Part shown: positions 18,340 through 26,658 of the stretch, one piece after another | How positions within the stretch are numbered: the stretch's first letter is position 1 | Layout: each line of letters opens with the position of its first letter | Assembly: GCF_000301035.1 (NCBI RefSeq) | Contig: NZ_JH932292.1 | Coordinates: 671,704 to 733,380, forward strand | Length of the DNA: 61,677 nucleotides | Reading direction: 5' to 3' | Origin: Facklamia hominis CCUG 36813 | GTDB lineage: Bacteria; Bacillota; Bacilli; Lactobacillales; Aerococcaceae | Position numbers and translations under genes: made by a program | Notes under the pieces: model-generated | Database searches by the model: none | What the model was told of the DNA's origin: nothing | What the model saw: only the letters and a program-made list of their open reading frames with translations

Positions 18340-19344
18340 CTAATTCTTAGTCGATTCACGGTGAATGAACTTATGAGGTAGAACAATTTGACGGCTATCG
18401 ATCTCTTCATCATTCATGATTTTAGTCAATAGACGCATAGCCACTGCCCCCACATCATAAAGCGGGTACTGAATACTTGATAACTGAGGACGGGCATACC
18501 GTGTTAATACCGTATTATCCATGGTAATTACTTGGAATTCTTCAGGTACTTTAACGCCTTGATCGGTCAAGGCATTTAAGATCGCAATGGCAATATCATC
18601 GCGGGTGACCACGACGCCATTCGCCTTAGCAGCACGTAGTTGATCCACAATAATATCTCCCTCATGATCATTAAAATTACTTTGAATGATCAAATCATCA
18701 TCCACTTCAATACCGTGCTTAGATAAAGCAGACTTATATCCCGGAATCCGGTGAACTTTATTGACATAATAACGCTGAGCATCTGTCACAATCGCTGGAC
18801 GATCGCCACCTGTATCGATTAAGCTTTCGGTCATCTCTTCGACCGCTTTTCGAATATCGATCGAAACTGTATAAAGATTCGGATCTTCACAGACCGTTCC
18901 CGCAACCACTACCGGTGTGCGTGTTGAACGGATTAACTGTCTCATTTCATTTTCAACCGTAAAGCCCATAAAGATAATGCCATCCACCTGCTTAGCCAAT
19001 AAATTATTGAAGACATTCATCTCTTTATCCACACTCTCGTCAGCATTGGCTAAGATGATATCATATTTATACATAGCAGCAATGTCATCAATCCCTCTAG
19101 CTAAAGCTGAGAAGAAAACATTGGTAATATTGGGAATAATCACTCCAACAGTCGTTGTTTTTTTAGAAGCTAAACCTCTTGCCACTGCATTAGGGCGATA
19201 ATCCAAACGTTCAATAACTTCTGATACTTTCTTGCGAGTGCTAGGCTTAACATTGGGGTTGCCGTTTACGACCCGCGATACTGTTGCCATTGATACCCCT
19301 GCTTCACGGGCAACATCATAAATTGTGATGGTTTGCTTTTCCAT
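18340..19344 (-). CDS. ccpA: Catabolite control protein A
   Basis: A 334-residue LacI/GalR regulator. The N-terminal helix-turn-helix (ITIYDVAREAGVSMATVSRV) and the hinge (RPNAVARGLASKKT) match CcpA closely. The effector domain (residues 60-330) contains the expected NITNVFFSALARGIDD and the QVDGIIFMG segment. With HPr-Ser46-P it binds cre sites and controls carbon metabolism. A cre-like site at 19400-19413 lies in its own leader, suggesting autoregulation. GGGGAG precedes the ATG. Confidence 0.96.
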   Translation of the reverse strand: MEKQTITIYDVAREAGVSMATVSRVVNGNPNVKPSTRKKVSEVIERLDYRPNAVARGLASKKTTTVGVIIPNITNVFFSALARGIDDIAAMYKYDIILANADESVDKEMNVFNNLLAKQVDGIIFMGFTVENEMRQLIRSTRTPVVVAGTVCEDPNLYTVSIDIRKAVEEMTESLIDTGGDRPAIVTDAQRYYVNKVHRIPGYKSALSKHGIEVDDDLIIQSNFNDHEGDIIVDQLRAAKANGVVVTRDDIAIAILNALTDQGVKVPEEFQVITMDNTVLTRYARPQLSSIQYPLYDVGAVAMRLLTKIMNDEEIDSRQIVLPHKFIHRESTKN

Positions 19345-19399
19345 GACTCCCCTTCTTTCCTTATTCCTACCAATAAATTTACCATGTTTTATCTAAAAG

Positions 19400-19413
19400 T
19401 GCAAGCGTTTTCT
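19400..19413. promoter_or_regulatory. cre-like CcpA operator upstream of ccpA
   Basis: TGCAAGCGTTTTCT matches the TGNAANCGNWWNCA consensus except for the last base. It lies 56-69 bases upstream of the ccpA start. Confidence 0.6.
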
Positions 19414-19457
19414 GATGAATAACTTAACTTTTTCAATCATTTTTCATAATAAATCAG

Positions 19458-19533
19458 CAAAAAAGCCCCTTATGTGATCTAAATCTAAGCAGAAATGTGA
19501 TATTCTTCACACTCCATTAGCATCACATAAGGG
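19458..19533 (-). terminator. Long-loop terminator of the DUF948-ytxH operon
   Basis: A perfect 12-bp stem CCCTTATGTGAT/ATCACATAAGGG (about 19467-19478 and 19522-19533) encloses 43 bases that contain a second small hairpin (GTGA/TCAC). On the minus strand it is followed by GC and six T. It lies 37 bases after the ytxH stop. Confidence 0.75.
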
Positions 19534-19569
19534 TCAAAATTTAGGTCGATTACTTTTACATTTAATTAA

Positions 19570-20073
19570 TTATTTTGTTAAGTCGTCCTTAACATCTTTA
19601 GCGTCCGCTTTTAGGTCTTTCGCTTCTGCTTTCACACGGTCTTTAGTTGCTGAAGCTCGGTCTGCTAACTTATCCCCTTCATCTTCAAGATCATCTTTTA
19701 AATCTTTAGCTGCTTTTTTGGCATCGTCTTTGAATTTGTCAAAATCTGAGTCCGCTTCATTCTTCGCTTGATTGAAATTCTTAGCCGCTTCATCTTTAAA
19801 GTCAACAGCCTTTTCTTTAAATTTTTCGGCAGAATCCTTTAAGTTAACCTTAATATCTTCAGCTTGTTCTGAGGCCGCATCATACATTTCAACACCACGT
19901 TCTACAGCATAATCTGTATAGTCATTTGCCCGATCTAACCAGTAGTCCATTTCATCACTTAGGTCTTCACGCAATTCACGACCTGACTTAGGTGCACAGA
20001 GTAAAGCTGCTACGCCACCCAACGCTGCACCAAAGATTGCCCCTAATAAAAAGCTTCCATTATTCTTACTCAT
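19570..20073 (-). CDS. YtxH-domain protein
   Basis: A membrane-anchored protein of 167 residues. An N-terminal Gly-rich hydrophobic helix (SFLLGAIFGAALGGVAALLCAPKSGRE) is the YtxH signature, followed by a long charged Lys/Asp/Ala-rich amphipathic tail, probably helical, outside or along the membrane. The longer open frame starts at 20082, but AAGGAG there is only one base from that ATG; the second ATG (20073) has proper spacing and is chosen. It is co-transcribed with the DUF948 gene, overlapping its end. Such pairs are linked to cell-envelope stress in Gram-positives. Confidence 0.88.
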   Translation of the reverse strand: MSKNNGSFLLGAIFGAALGGVAALLCAPKSGRELREDLSDEMDYWLDRANDYTDYAVERGVEMYDAASEQAEDIKVNLKDSAEKFKEKAVDFKDEAAKNFNQAKNEADSDFDKFKDDAKKAAKDLKDDLEDEGDKLADRASATKDRVKAEAKDLKADAKDVKDDLTK

Positions 20074-20074
20074 A

Positions 20075-20662
20075 TTAATCATTCTCCTTTGTTAAATTAA
20101 TTTCTCCCGCTGTGGTCGAGGGAAGTTGATCCGTAAATTCTGCCAAACTTGACCGATGTTCCACTAAATGATCCGTTGAATCCACTTCTTTTAAAGGGGA
20201 ACTTGACGGCTCAGTTTCTTTATTAGGAGAAGCGCCACGTCCTTTTTTACTCAAGGAATGCGCTGCTCTAGCAAAACGTCCTAGCGTAGAGGGCTTCTTC
20301 TTACGATTTAATCCGCCTCCTACCCCTGATACCAAGTTCGATGTCATCTTCTTGGTAGAGTCATTCAACTCAGAGACAGATGTTCCAACATCCCCAATAG
20401 CTTGAAAAAGCGGATCTGTTTTACCGAGCTTACCGTTTAGATCATCCACCAAGTGATTGGTTTTATTCAATAAACCCTCTACCTCAATCGACAAATTGTC
20501 CACGTCCTTGGTTACAATATCCAAGGTCGCATTCACCCGGGTCACTGTATCCTTGGCTTGATCTAATAAGCCAGAAAGCTTGCTCAAGCTCATACACAGA
20601 AAAACCACCAAAACAGCAAATGCGATAGCTACAATCACAAGAGCGATTTGACCGATTGTCAC
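20075..20662 (-). CDS. DUF948 family membrane protein
   Basis: A 195-residue protein with one N-terminal membrane helix (IGQIALVIVAIAFAVLVVFL), then a heptad-rich segment (SLSKLSGLLDQAKDTVTRV to about residue 95) typical of DUF948, and a basic/Pro-rich tail. The start codon is GTG, 8 bases after GGAG. It precedes the YtxH gene with overlap, the common pairing. Confidence 0.88.
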   Translation of the reverse strand: MTIGQIALVIVAIAFAVLVVFLCMSLSKLSGLLDQAKDTVTRVNATLDIVTKDVDNLSIEVEGLLNKTNHLVDDLNGKLGKTDPLFQAIGDVGTSVSELNDSTKKMTSNLVSGVGGGLNRKKKPSTLGRFARAAHSLSKKGRGASPNKETEPSSSPLKEVDSTDHLVEHRSSLAEFTDQLPSTTAGEINLTKEND

Positions 20663-20745
20663 TTTTCACACTCCTCACTATCAATTTACTAAGTTAAATA
20701 TACCACTTTCTTCAAGATTACTCAAATGCAAAGGCTTCCCGAATC

Positions 20746-21267
20746 TTAATCTTTTGGGATCGTCTTTAGCGGTTCATCCAATGAAGGAAGATCTTCTTGA
20801 TTCTTAAGCCAATCATTAAGCAGATTGCTATGAAGAAAGGCGTTAATTCGTTTTAGGAGGGCATTACGGGTAATAATCCCAATAAATCCCTGCTGGTCCT
20901 TTGAATCCACCACACACAAAAAGTTATTGGTCATCAACTTATGAAGAATGGTCTCTAAATTATCCTGCAAAGTCACATACTCCGCTTGGCGAAGTTCAAT
21001 TTGATTGAGGGTTAGCTGCTCAATCATCTTAAAATCGATCTGATCCGTCGTGATCGAAGCTTGAATAATCTGGTTCGTTGACACCAACCCACAAATCTTC
21101 CCTTCTTTATTAACGACTGGAATCATTGTATAAGCCACTTGAGTCAAGACTAAAAGCGCATGATATAAGCTATTAAAATCAAACACATAAGCCACATTTT
21201 CAGCAGGGATCATTAAGTCTTTCACTTGATCCATAATAAGGCTTTGAATCTTTTTATCAATCATCAC
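20746..21267 (-). CDS. CBS-domain protein (CbpB/YkuL-like)
   Basis: A 173-residue protein with two CBS motifs (about 15-70 and 85-145; IPVVNKEGKICGLVSTNQI and GFIGIITRNALLKRIN) and no other domain. Stand-alone proteins of this type in Firmicutes (YkuL/DarB, CbpB) bind cyclic-di-AMP and report on potassium or stringent-response enzymes. It overlaps the phosphodiesterase gene by 11 bases, and the murI-xtp-phosphodiesterase-CBS order is conserved in related bacteria. Nucleotide binding is family inference. Confidence 0.85.
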   Translation of the reverse strand: MMIDKKIQSLIMDQVKDLMIPAENVAYVFDFNSLYHALLVLTQVAYTMIPVVNKEGKICGLVSTNQIIQASITTDQIDFKMIEQLTLNQIELRQAEYVTLQDNLETILHKLMTNNFLCVVDSKDQQGFIGIITRNALLKRINAFLHSNLLNDWLKNQEDLPSLDEPLKTIPKD

Positions 21268-21793
21268 TTACTCCTTCACTAAAATCTAACATACAAGTTA
21301 GTTGGGGCAACTCCTGACCATCGTAACGATAGAAATGAATCATCGCTTGCTTGGAATCAATCTCCGCCAGTGCAAAAGTTCGTTCAGCGACTGGGCCTCT
21401 AGATTGGGCCAAGGATCCCGGATTGACTAGGAGGATGCCTTCTTCTATTCGAGCATAGAGCTTATGGGTATGCCCATGGAAAACCATCCGTGCCCCTAAG
21501 GTCTGAGCATCTTCAATGAGATGATATTTATGATGATTCACTTGGTGGCGATGACCATGGACGACTAAGATCCGTCCTTGATCAGTATCTAGTAATGACT
21601 GACTAGGATAAGCTGGATCAAAGTCCATATTCCCCGCAACATAAGCGTCCACCTCTTGCCAGATAGGATCCTCGGCTTTAAATTCTGAGTCACCACAGTG
21701 ACAAATATAGTCCACTTCCGGTCTAAATTGATCTACTAATGAATGAACCAATTCATAATGACCATGATTATCAGATAGAATCAATACCTTCAT
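21257..21793 (-). CDS. YfcE/YsnB-type metallophosphodiesterase
   Basis: A 178-residue calcineurin-like phosphoesterase (MJ0936 family). Metal-binding motifs occur in order: SDNHGH near the N-terminus, CHCGDSE, AGNMD, VVHGHRH and FHGHTH. The open frame extends to 21814, but the ATG at 21793 overlaps the xtp stop as ATGA, has AAGGTG upstream and starts exactly at MKVLILSDNHG, so it is chosen. The substrate is unknown; family members hydrolyse phosphodiesters in vitro. Confidence 0.9.
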   Translation of the reverse strand: MKVLILSDNHGHYELVHSLVDQFRPEVDYICHCGDSEFKAEDPIWQEVDAYVAGNMDFDPAYPSQSLLDTDQGRILVVHGHRHQVNHHKYHLIEDAQTLGARMVFHGHTHKLYARIEEGILLVNPGSLAQSRGPVAERTFALAEIDSKQAMIHFYRYDGQELPQLTCMLDFSEGVSDD

Positions 21794-22398
21794 GCTCTGA
21801 CACCTTCTAACCAAGCCGCAAACTCCTTAAACAACGCACTTACTGCTCTTGAACGATGAGAAACTTGGTTTTTTTCTTGAGCAGACATCTGGGCAAAGGT
21901 TTTTTCACTTTCTGGATAATAAAAAAGAGAATCATAGCCAAAACCATGATCACCCAACTCTTCATAGGTAATCATTCCATCCGCTCTTCCATGAACCACT
22001 AAGGAAGGATGATTAGGATAGGCAACAACAATACAGGTCATAAAATATGCCTGGCGATCTTTACCTTCGTAAGGCACCATTTCATTTAAGAGTTTATCAC
22101 GATTGGCTTGATCACTCTTAACAGCTAAACCTGCATAGCGTGCTGAATAGACTCCTGGAGCTCCCTTTAAGACAGGTACACATAAACCTGAATCATCCGA
22201 TAGCACCAAGCAATGGAGCCTTTCTGCAATGGTCTCCGCCTTTAAACGGGCATTGGCTTCAAACGTCGTCCCCGTCTCCTCCACTTCTGGAATATCTGGA
22301 TAATCCAAAAGGGAGGTAATCTGTAAATCAAAGGGAGCAAATAATTCTTTAAATTCTTGGACTTTTCCTGGGTTATGACTAGCGATCAACAACTTCAT
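21790..22398 (-). CDS. XTP/dITP pyrophosphatase (RdgB/HAM1)
   Basis: A 202-residue Ham1-family enzyme that cleaves XTP, dITP and ITP to monophosphates, keeping deaminated purines out of DNA. The hallmark SHNPGK (residues 7-12), the LSDDSGLCV metal site and the HGFGYDSLFYYP segment are all present. It overlaps murI by 20 bases and the phosphodiesterase by 4, within one operon. Confidence 0.94.
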   Translation of the reverse strand: MKLLIASHNPGKVQEFKELFAPFDLQITSLLDYPDIPEVEETGTTFEANARLKAETIAERLHCLVLSDDSGLCVPVLKGAPGVYSARYAGLAVKSDQANRDKLLNEMVPYEGKDRQAYFMTCIVVAYPNHPSLVVHGRADGMITYEELGDHGFGYDSLFYYPESEKTFAQMSAQEKNQVSHRSRAVSALFKEFAAWLEGVRA

Positions 22399-23221
22399 AG
22401 ATCTGACCTCCTTGAATGGTGCAGGATTGAATCTGTATGGTTTGATCCTTCAACCAAGTTCGCGCCACTTGGCTAAAAACTTGAGGATCTCCGGTTGTGT
22501 AATAAGCTTGTTGGGCGGCTAAGCGTTTATTATCAGCCACTGTTCGACTCAACTTGAAATAATCTAAAAGTGTGGATACCTGGTTAATGGTCTCCACCCC
22601 GGAGTCAATCAAAGCTACCTGAGGACCTGCCACTTTTTGAATGCTTTCATAGAGATGAGGATAATGGGTACACCCTAATACCAAACTATCAATCCCTAGT
22701 TCTAAAAGAGGCTGCAGGGTTTCTTGGATATGATCTTCCAAGTCTTGCCCCTTTAAAGTCCCCTTCTCAACTACATCTACAAAGGTAGGACAAGCTAAAC
22801 TATCGACTTGTACTTGATTGGATTTTTCGTGAATTTTATTCGGATAGGCCTGGCTTTCAATGGTTGCGGGTGTTGCAATCACGCCAATATGATTATTCTG
22901 TGTCACCCGAATGGCTGCTCGACTCCCAGCATCAATCACACCAACCACTGGAATGGAAAGATCGTGCTTCAAGTCAGCTAAGGCAGCCGCTGTGCCTGTA
23001 TTGCAGGCGATAACCAACATTTTTATTCCTTTAGTTAAGAGAAAGTCGGTCAATTGATAGATGAATTCTTTAACCTGGGATAGAGAGCGAACGCCGTAAG
23101 GGCAGCGCGCATTATCCCCAAGGTAGATGATCGATTCATTGGGGAGTTGTTTTAGACTTTGTTTAACGACGGTTAATCCTCCAAAACCAGAATCGATAAA
23201 ACCGATGGGCAAATCTCGCAT
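22379..23221 (-). CDS. murI: Glutamate racemase
   Basis: A 280-residue enzyme making D-glutamate for peptidoglycan. Both catalytic cysteines are present: Cys73 in ACNTGTA and Cys184 in GCTHYPHL. The substrate-binding DSGFGG (from residue 10) and LGDNARCPYG are also present. It is the first gene of the murI-xtp-phosphodiesterase-CBS operon. Length and motifs are normal. Confidence 0.95.
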   Translation of the reverse strand: MRDLPIGFIDSGFGGLTVVKQSLKQLPNESIIYLGDNARCPYGVRSLSQVKEFIYQLTDFLLTKGIKMLVIACNTGTAAALADLKHDLSIPVVGVIDAGSRAAIRVTQNNHIGVIATPATIESQAYPNKIHEKSNQVQVDSLACPTFVDVVEKGTLKGQDLEDHIQETLQPLLELGIDSLVLGCTHYPHLYESIQKVAGPQVALIDSGVETINQVSTLLDYFKLSRTVADNKRLAAQQAYYTTGDPQVFSQVARTWLKDQTIQIQSCTIQGGQIYEVVDR

Positions 23222-23289
23222 AATATAACCTCACATTCATCCTTTATTTTAACATATTTCCTGACTATTAAGCGACTTTAATGCGGGAA

Positions 23290-23810
23290 GATTTTTAAAG
23301 GGCAGATAATCCTTAGATCCTGCAAGTTTTTGGGTTTTCTTGTATACCCATTTAAAAATTTATTTCAAAAAATCAACTCTTCCCTCTGCTGTAGCAGACC
23401 GCCTAGAGTCCCCTTTAGATAAGAAAGTAAGGGCCTTTTCACTGGCTGATAAAAATTTAATCCAATCCCACAACTGTGGTGGGCCGCCAGGAGCCTTCTA
23501 AGGAAGTCTCCTTGGCTCAGCTGGCTACTCAAAGCCTAAGCGCTAAAGCGCCAAAGCTTTGATGTGCGTCAGCTGTCCTTTGACCACGGCTGTGGGATTG
23601 TTTATTTTTATCGCCTGTTTTAAGGCTATAGCTTAACTACTTGATAGACGGCATAACTGAATGATTATAAAAAGTCAATTCTGAGGCATTTTTATAAATA
23701 TATAAAATGAATAGTACCCAGTTTAATAAATTGGATAAATCTTTCATTATATTAATAATCTAAGATTAAGGTGTAAATTTTAAGGCTAGCTTTTATAAAA
23801 TACAACATCA
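23290..23810 (-). repeat. Intergenic palindromic element, copy A1 (inverted orientation)
   Basis: This is the reverse complement of the element at 34745-35190. It has a core palindrome at 23464-23599, an AT-rich arm at 23610-23810 with long stretches matching the arm of copy B (for example GAATAGTACCCAGTTTAATA), a conserved spacer containing ACTGGCTGATAAAAATTTAA, and a degenerate half-unit at 23381-23412 (CTCTGCTGTAGCAGACCGCC). Confidence 0.75.
23464..23599 (-). repeat. 136-bp core palindrome, copy A1
   Basis: The ends AATCCCACA and TGTGGGATT pair perfectly, with GTGG/CCAC further in. Inside are a hairpin around GGCGCTTTAGCGC and a second hairpin bounded by GAGCC/GGCTC. It shares most positions with copies B and C. 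Confidence 0.85.
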
Positions 23811-23939
23811 AATGAAATTATATATAATTTTCATTTTAAAAAAATTGATATATATATTCATTCATCAATGATACTCATTTTAATAAAGTATTTTTTTGGA
23901 TTATAGAAACTGATTATCTTTAATAGGTTATTTCTATTC

Positions 23940-24345
23940 TCACAAAAACGATTAGCCTAATCTTAATTCTAATCTGAAAATTTGTGAAAAAAAGAACCCT
24001 TCCTCTGCCATGGCATTTGGACAAGGGGCACACATCAAAGGCTTGGCGCTTTAGCGCCTAGCCTTTGAGTAGCCCCTTGAGCCGGCGAGACTCTGAAAGA
24101 GGCTCTAGGCGGTCCGCCACAGCAGAAAAAAGAGTTCAGTTTTTGAAATAAATTTTCGGATTTGAAAATTACAACCTATTGGATTTAATTTTATCAGCCA
24201 GTAGAAAGGCTTATAACTCTACCATTATTAATCCCTTAAGCTAGTGAGACTATGAAAGAAGCTCTAGACAGTCTAGCACAGCAAAGAGAAATGGTCAGTT
24301 TTTAAGATTAAATCTTTAGATTCGAACTTCATATTTCTAATATCA
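23940..24345 (+). repeat. Intergenic palindromic element, copy A2 (direct orientation, divergent)
   Basis: Core at 24004-24126, then a spacer containing TTTTGAAATAAATTTTCGGA and ATCAGCCAGTAGAAAGGC, a half-unit at 24240-24286 and further AT-rich sequence. It faces copy A1, so the 1.16-kb gap between murI and the ABC permease gene holds an inverted pair. The remaining bases of the gap (23811-23939 and the ends) are AT-rich with no gene visible. Confidence 0.7.
24004..24126 (+). repeat. 123-bp core palindrome, copy A2 with compensated stem
   Basis: The ends TCTGC/GCAGA and TGGC/GCCA form the outer stem instead of the AATCCCACA pair used by other copies. The second stem is CAAGGGGC/GCCCCTTG, where copy B has CAGCTGGC/GCCAGCTG, so three adjacent base pairs all change together. 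The apical hairpin is perfect here: AAAGGC and GGCGC pair with GCGCC and GCCTTT around TTTA. Confidence 0.85.
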
Positions 24346-24384
24346 TGGTTATAATTATCAACCCATAAAATAGAATCTTAACCT

Positions 24385-25734
24385 TTATTCCTTCACGCGC
24401 TTTTCATTGCGCCAAATCGAAATCGATTGTTTGAGTGTTCCAATCAATCCCTTGTCAGAATATACCAGGGTATTCGACTTGTAGAACACCGATGAAATCC
24501 ATAAACAGAGTATCAAAAAGATCCCAATCGTTCCAATGGCTCCCCAAATCGCTCCCGTTGAAACAGTATCGGTTGCAATTCGGAAAGGCATGATAAATGG
24601 TGAAAAGAGTGGAATAAAAGAGCTAATTTTTACAATGCTTGAATTCGGAGAGTTTAAGGCATACATGGCAATGTAAAAGCCAGCAACCCCAATTAAACTA
24701 ATTGGCGAGATCATCTTATTCACATCTTCCACCCGGGAAACTAAAGATCCCAGGAAGGCGGCAATGACCAAGTAAACAAAGACTCCAAGTAGGGCAAACA
24801 ACATGGAATAAGTAATCATCGGCTTAATACTTGAAATGAAAGGCCCAATTAGGTTATTGATATCCACTGACTCTCCTGAAACAGCCCCCAGTTCAGTCTG
24901 GATATTCGTAAGCACCGCTGACTGACCAAATTGTCCAGCTAGGAATAATCCCACTACATAATAGACCAAACCAGTTAAAACCATATAGATGAAAATCTGT
25001 GTCAAGATCACTAGGAAAATCCCTAACAACTTGCCAAAGAAATGAGCCATCGGAGAGATGGATGACAAGACGATCTCCATAATCCGTGAACCTTTTTCAG
25101 CCGCAATCTCTTGAGACACCATGGTCACATAGGCCATGATGAACATGAAGACAATGATACTCGTTAAGTAAGCAAAGCCTAACTTAGCAAATTGAATCGG
25201 GTCATCCTTAGAGATTTCTTCCACATTTCCAGCCTTATCCTTAGAAAGATTAATGGTCTCTAAATGGACTTGCGTATCTTGAATTTGTTGCATGGCTGAT
25301 TGATCAAGATCCAATCGTTGAATGGTTGCCTGCAGGTTTATATCCGATAAGATCTTCTCAAATTGGCCCGTGGCAATATTCTTTCCATCATTCAATTGGT
25401 AGAATTTTGCGGATAAACGCCCCTCTGATTCCTGGGTGACAAGATAGCCATCCAATTCCTTGTCTTCCAATTCTTTGCGTGCCTGGTCTTGTGATAAATC
25501 AAATTGATAGTAATTATCATCGTCAATGGCTTTAATGGCTGTAATTAACTCTGAATTATCGGACACAATACCGATTTCTCCAACTGAAGAAGTCGATTGA
25601 TCCTTATAGATAAAGAAGGCAATTGCTGCAATCACCAAGCCCATAATTATCGGCCCAAAAATCATCCAGAAAAAAGCCCAGGATTTGATATTCTTACGAT
25701 AAACCTCTCTTGCAACTAACCACATTTTATCCAT
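24385..25734 (-). CDS. ABC exporter permease (NatB-like)
   Basis: A 449-residue membrane subunit of the ABC-2 type. One helix at residues 18-42 is followed by a long extracytoplasmic segment (about 45-185) and five or six C-terminal helices from about residue 195. The motif EIAAEKGSRIMEIVLSSISP at the first loop of the core is characteristic of the NatB/YhaP family. It overlaps the ATPase gene by 8 bases. Family members export sodium, peptides or antibiotics; nothing here fixes the substrate. Confidence 0.88.
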   Translation of the reverse strand: MDKMWLVAREVYRKNIKSWAFFWMIFGPIIMGLVIAAIAFFIYKDQSTSSVGEIGIVSDNSELITAIKAIDDDNYYQFDLSQDQARKELEDKELDGYLVTQESEGRLSAKFYQLNDGKNIATGQFEKILSDINLQATIQRLDLDQSAMQQIQDTQVHLETINLSKDKAGNVEEISKDDPIQFAKLGFAYLTSIIVFMFIMAYVTMVSQEIAAEKGSRIMEIVLSSISPMAHFFGKLLGIFLVILTQIFIYMVLTGLVYYVVGLFLAGQFGQSAVLTNIQTELGAVSGESVDINNLIGPFISSIKPMITYSMLFALLGVFVYLVIAAFLGSLVSRVEDVNKMISPISLIGVAGFYIAMYALNSPNSSIVKISSFIPLFSPFIMPFRIATDTVSTGAIWGAIGTIGIFLILCLWISSVFYKSNTLVYSDKGLIGTLKQSISIWRNEKRVKE

Positions 25735-26635
25735 GAATAAACTCCCCCGCTTTCTGTTTAAAGATTTCTTCTAAGGTCGGTGGTTGCTGAGCAAATTGAC
25801 GAATATATTTGCCTTTAGTAATTTGATCAAATAAGGCAGGCCCATAGGATTCATCCGCCAAATAGAGGGTAAAGTGCTCAGGTTGAGTTTCAAGGACTTG
25901 CTTGACTCCCTCGAGTTGGCTCAAGCTTTCTTTCGTCCACTGATCACTTTCCACGTAGAGCTTGGTACGCCCAAAACTATTTCGAACCTCATTGACATTG
26001 CCATATAAGACCTGATTACCGTTGACAATCATGGTTAATTTGTCACATATTTCCGACACATTATTCATATTGTGACTTGAGAAAATAATGGACGAACCTC
26101 CGGCTTTTAATTCTAGAATACCTTGCTTGAGAAGATCTGCATTCACCGGGTCCAAGCCTGAAAATGGCTCGTCTAAGATCACCAATTTCGGCCGATGAAT
26201 CAAGGTTGAAATCAACTGCACCTTCTGCTGGTTCCCCTTAGATAGGGTGTTAATTTTATCCTTGCGTTGACCCTTAACGGCAAATTTTTCCATCCATTCG
26301 TCAATCTGATCAAGAATCTCTTTATGCTTCATACCACGAAGACTCGCAAAATAAACAATCTGGTCCTCGATGGTCATCTTTTCATATAATCCCCGCTCTT
26401 CAGGCAGATAACCCACAAGGTTATAAATTCCCTTTCCAATCACTTGATTATCCCAAAGGACTTGTCCCCCTTTTTCTGGAGTTAAAAAATCAAGAATCAT
26501 TCGAAAAACAGTTGTCTTTCCCGATCCATTGGGCCCAATAAATCCCATTATGGTACCCGGCTCAATGGTAAAAGATACATCATTAACGGCTTGAACCGAT
26601 CCAAAGGACTTGGATAAGTGTTTTACTTCTAGCAT
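25727..26635 (-). CDS. ABC exporter ATP-binding protein (NatA-like)
   Basis: A 302-residue ATPase. Walker A GPNGSGKTT is at residues 34-42, the signature is LSKGNQQK, Walker B is LVILDEPFSGLDP, followed by a C-terminal DUF4162-like region (about 215-300). It pairs with the overlapping permease gene downstream. The 586-residue membrane protein gene lies only 23 bases upstream, so all three may form one operon. Confidence 0.9.
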   Translation of the reverse strand: MLEVKHLSKSFGSVQAVNDVSFTIEPGTIMGFIGPNGSGKTTVFRMILDFLTPEKGGQVLWDNQVIGKGIYNLVGYLPEERGLYEKMTIEDQIVYFASLRGMKHKEILDQIDEWMEKFAVKGQRKDKINTLSKGNQQKVQLISTLIHRPKLVILDEPFSGLDPVNADLLKQGILELKAGGSSIIFSSHNMNNVSEICDKLTMIVNGNQVLYGNVNEVRNSFGRTKLYVESDQWTKESLSQLEGVKQVLETQPEHFTLYLADESYGPALFDQITKGKYIRQFAQQPPTLEEIFKQKAGEFIHG

Positions 26636-26658
26636 CGTATTTTCCTTTCTATCTTTAA

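Noticed and set aside
23290-24345. Insertion sequence remnant
   Set aside because: No transposase fragment, no clear terminal inverted repeats around a coding body and no evident target duplication; better described as a non-coding palindromic element.
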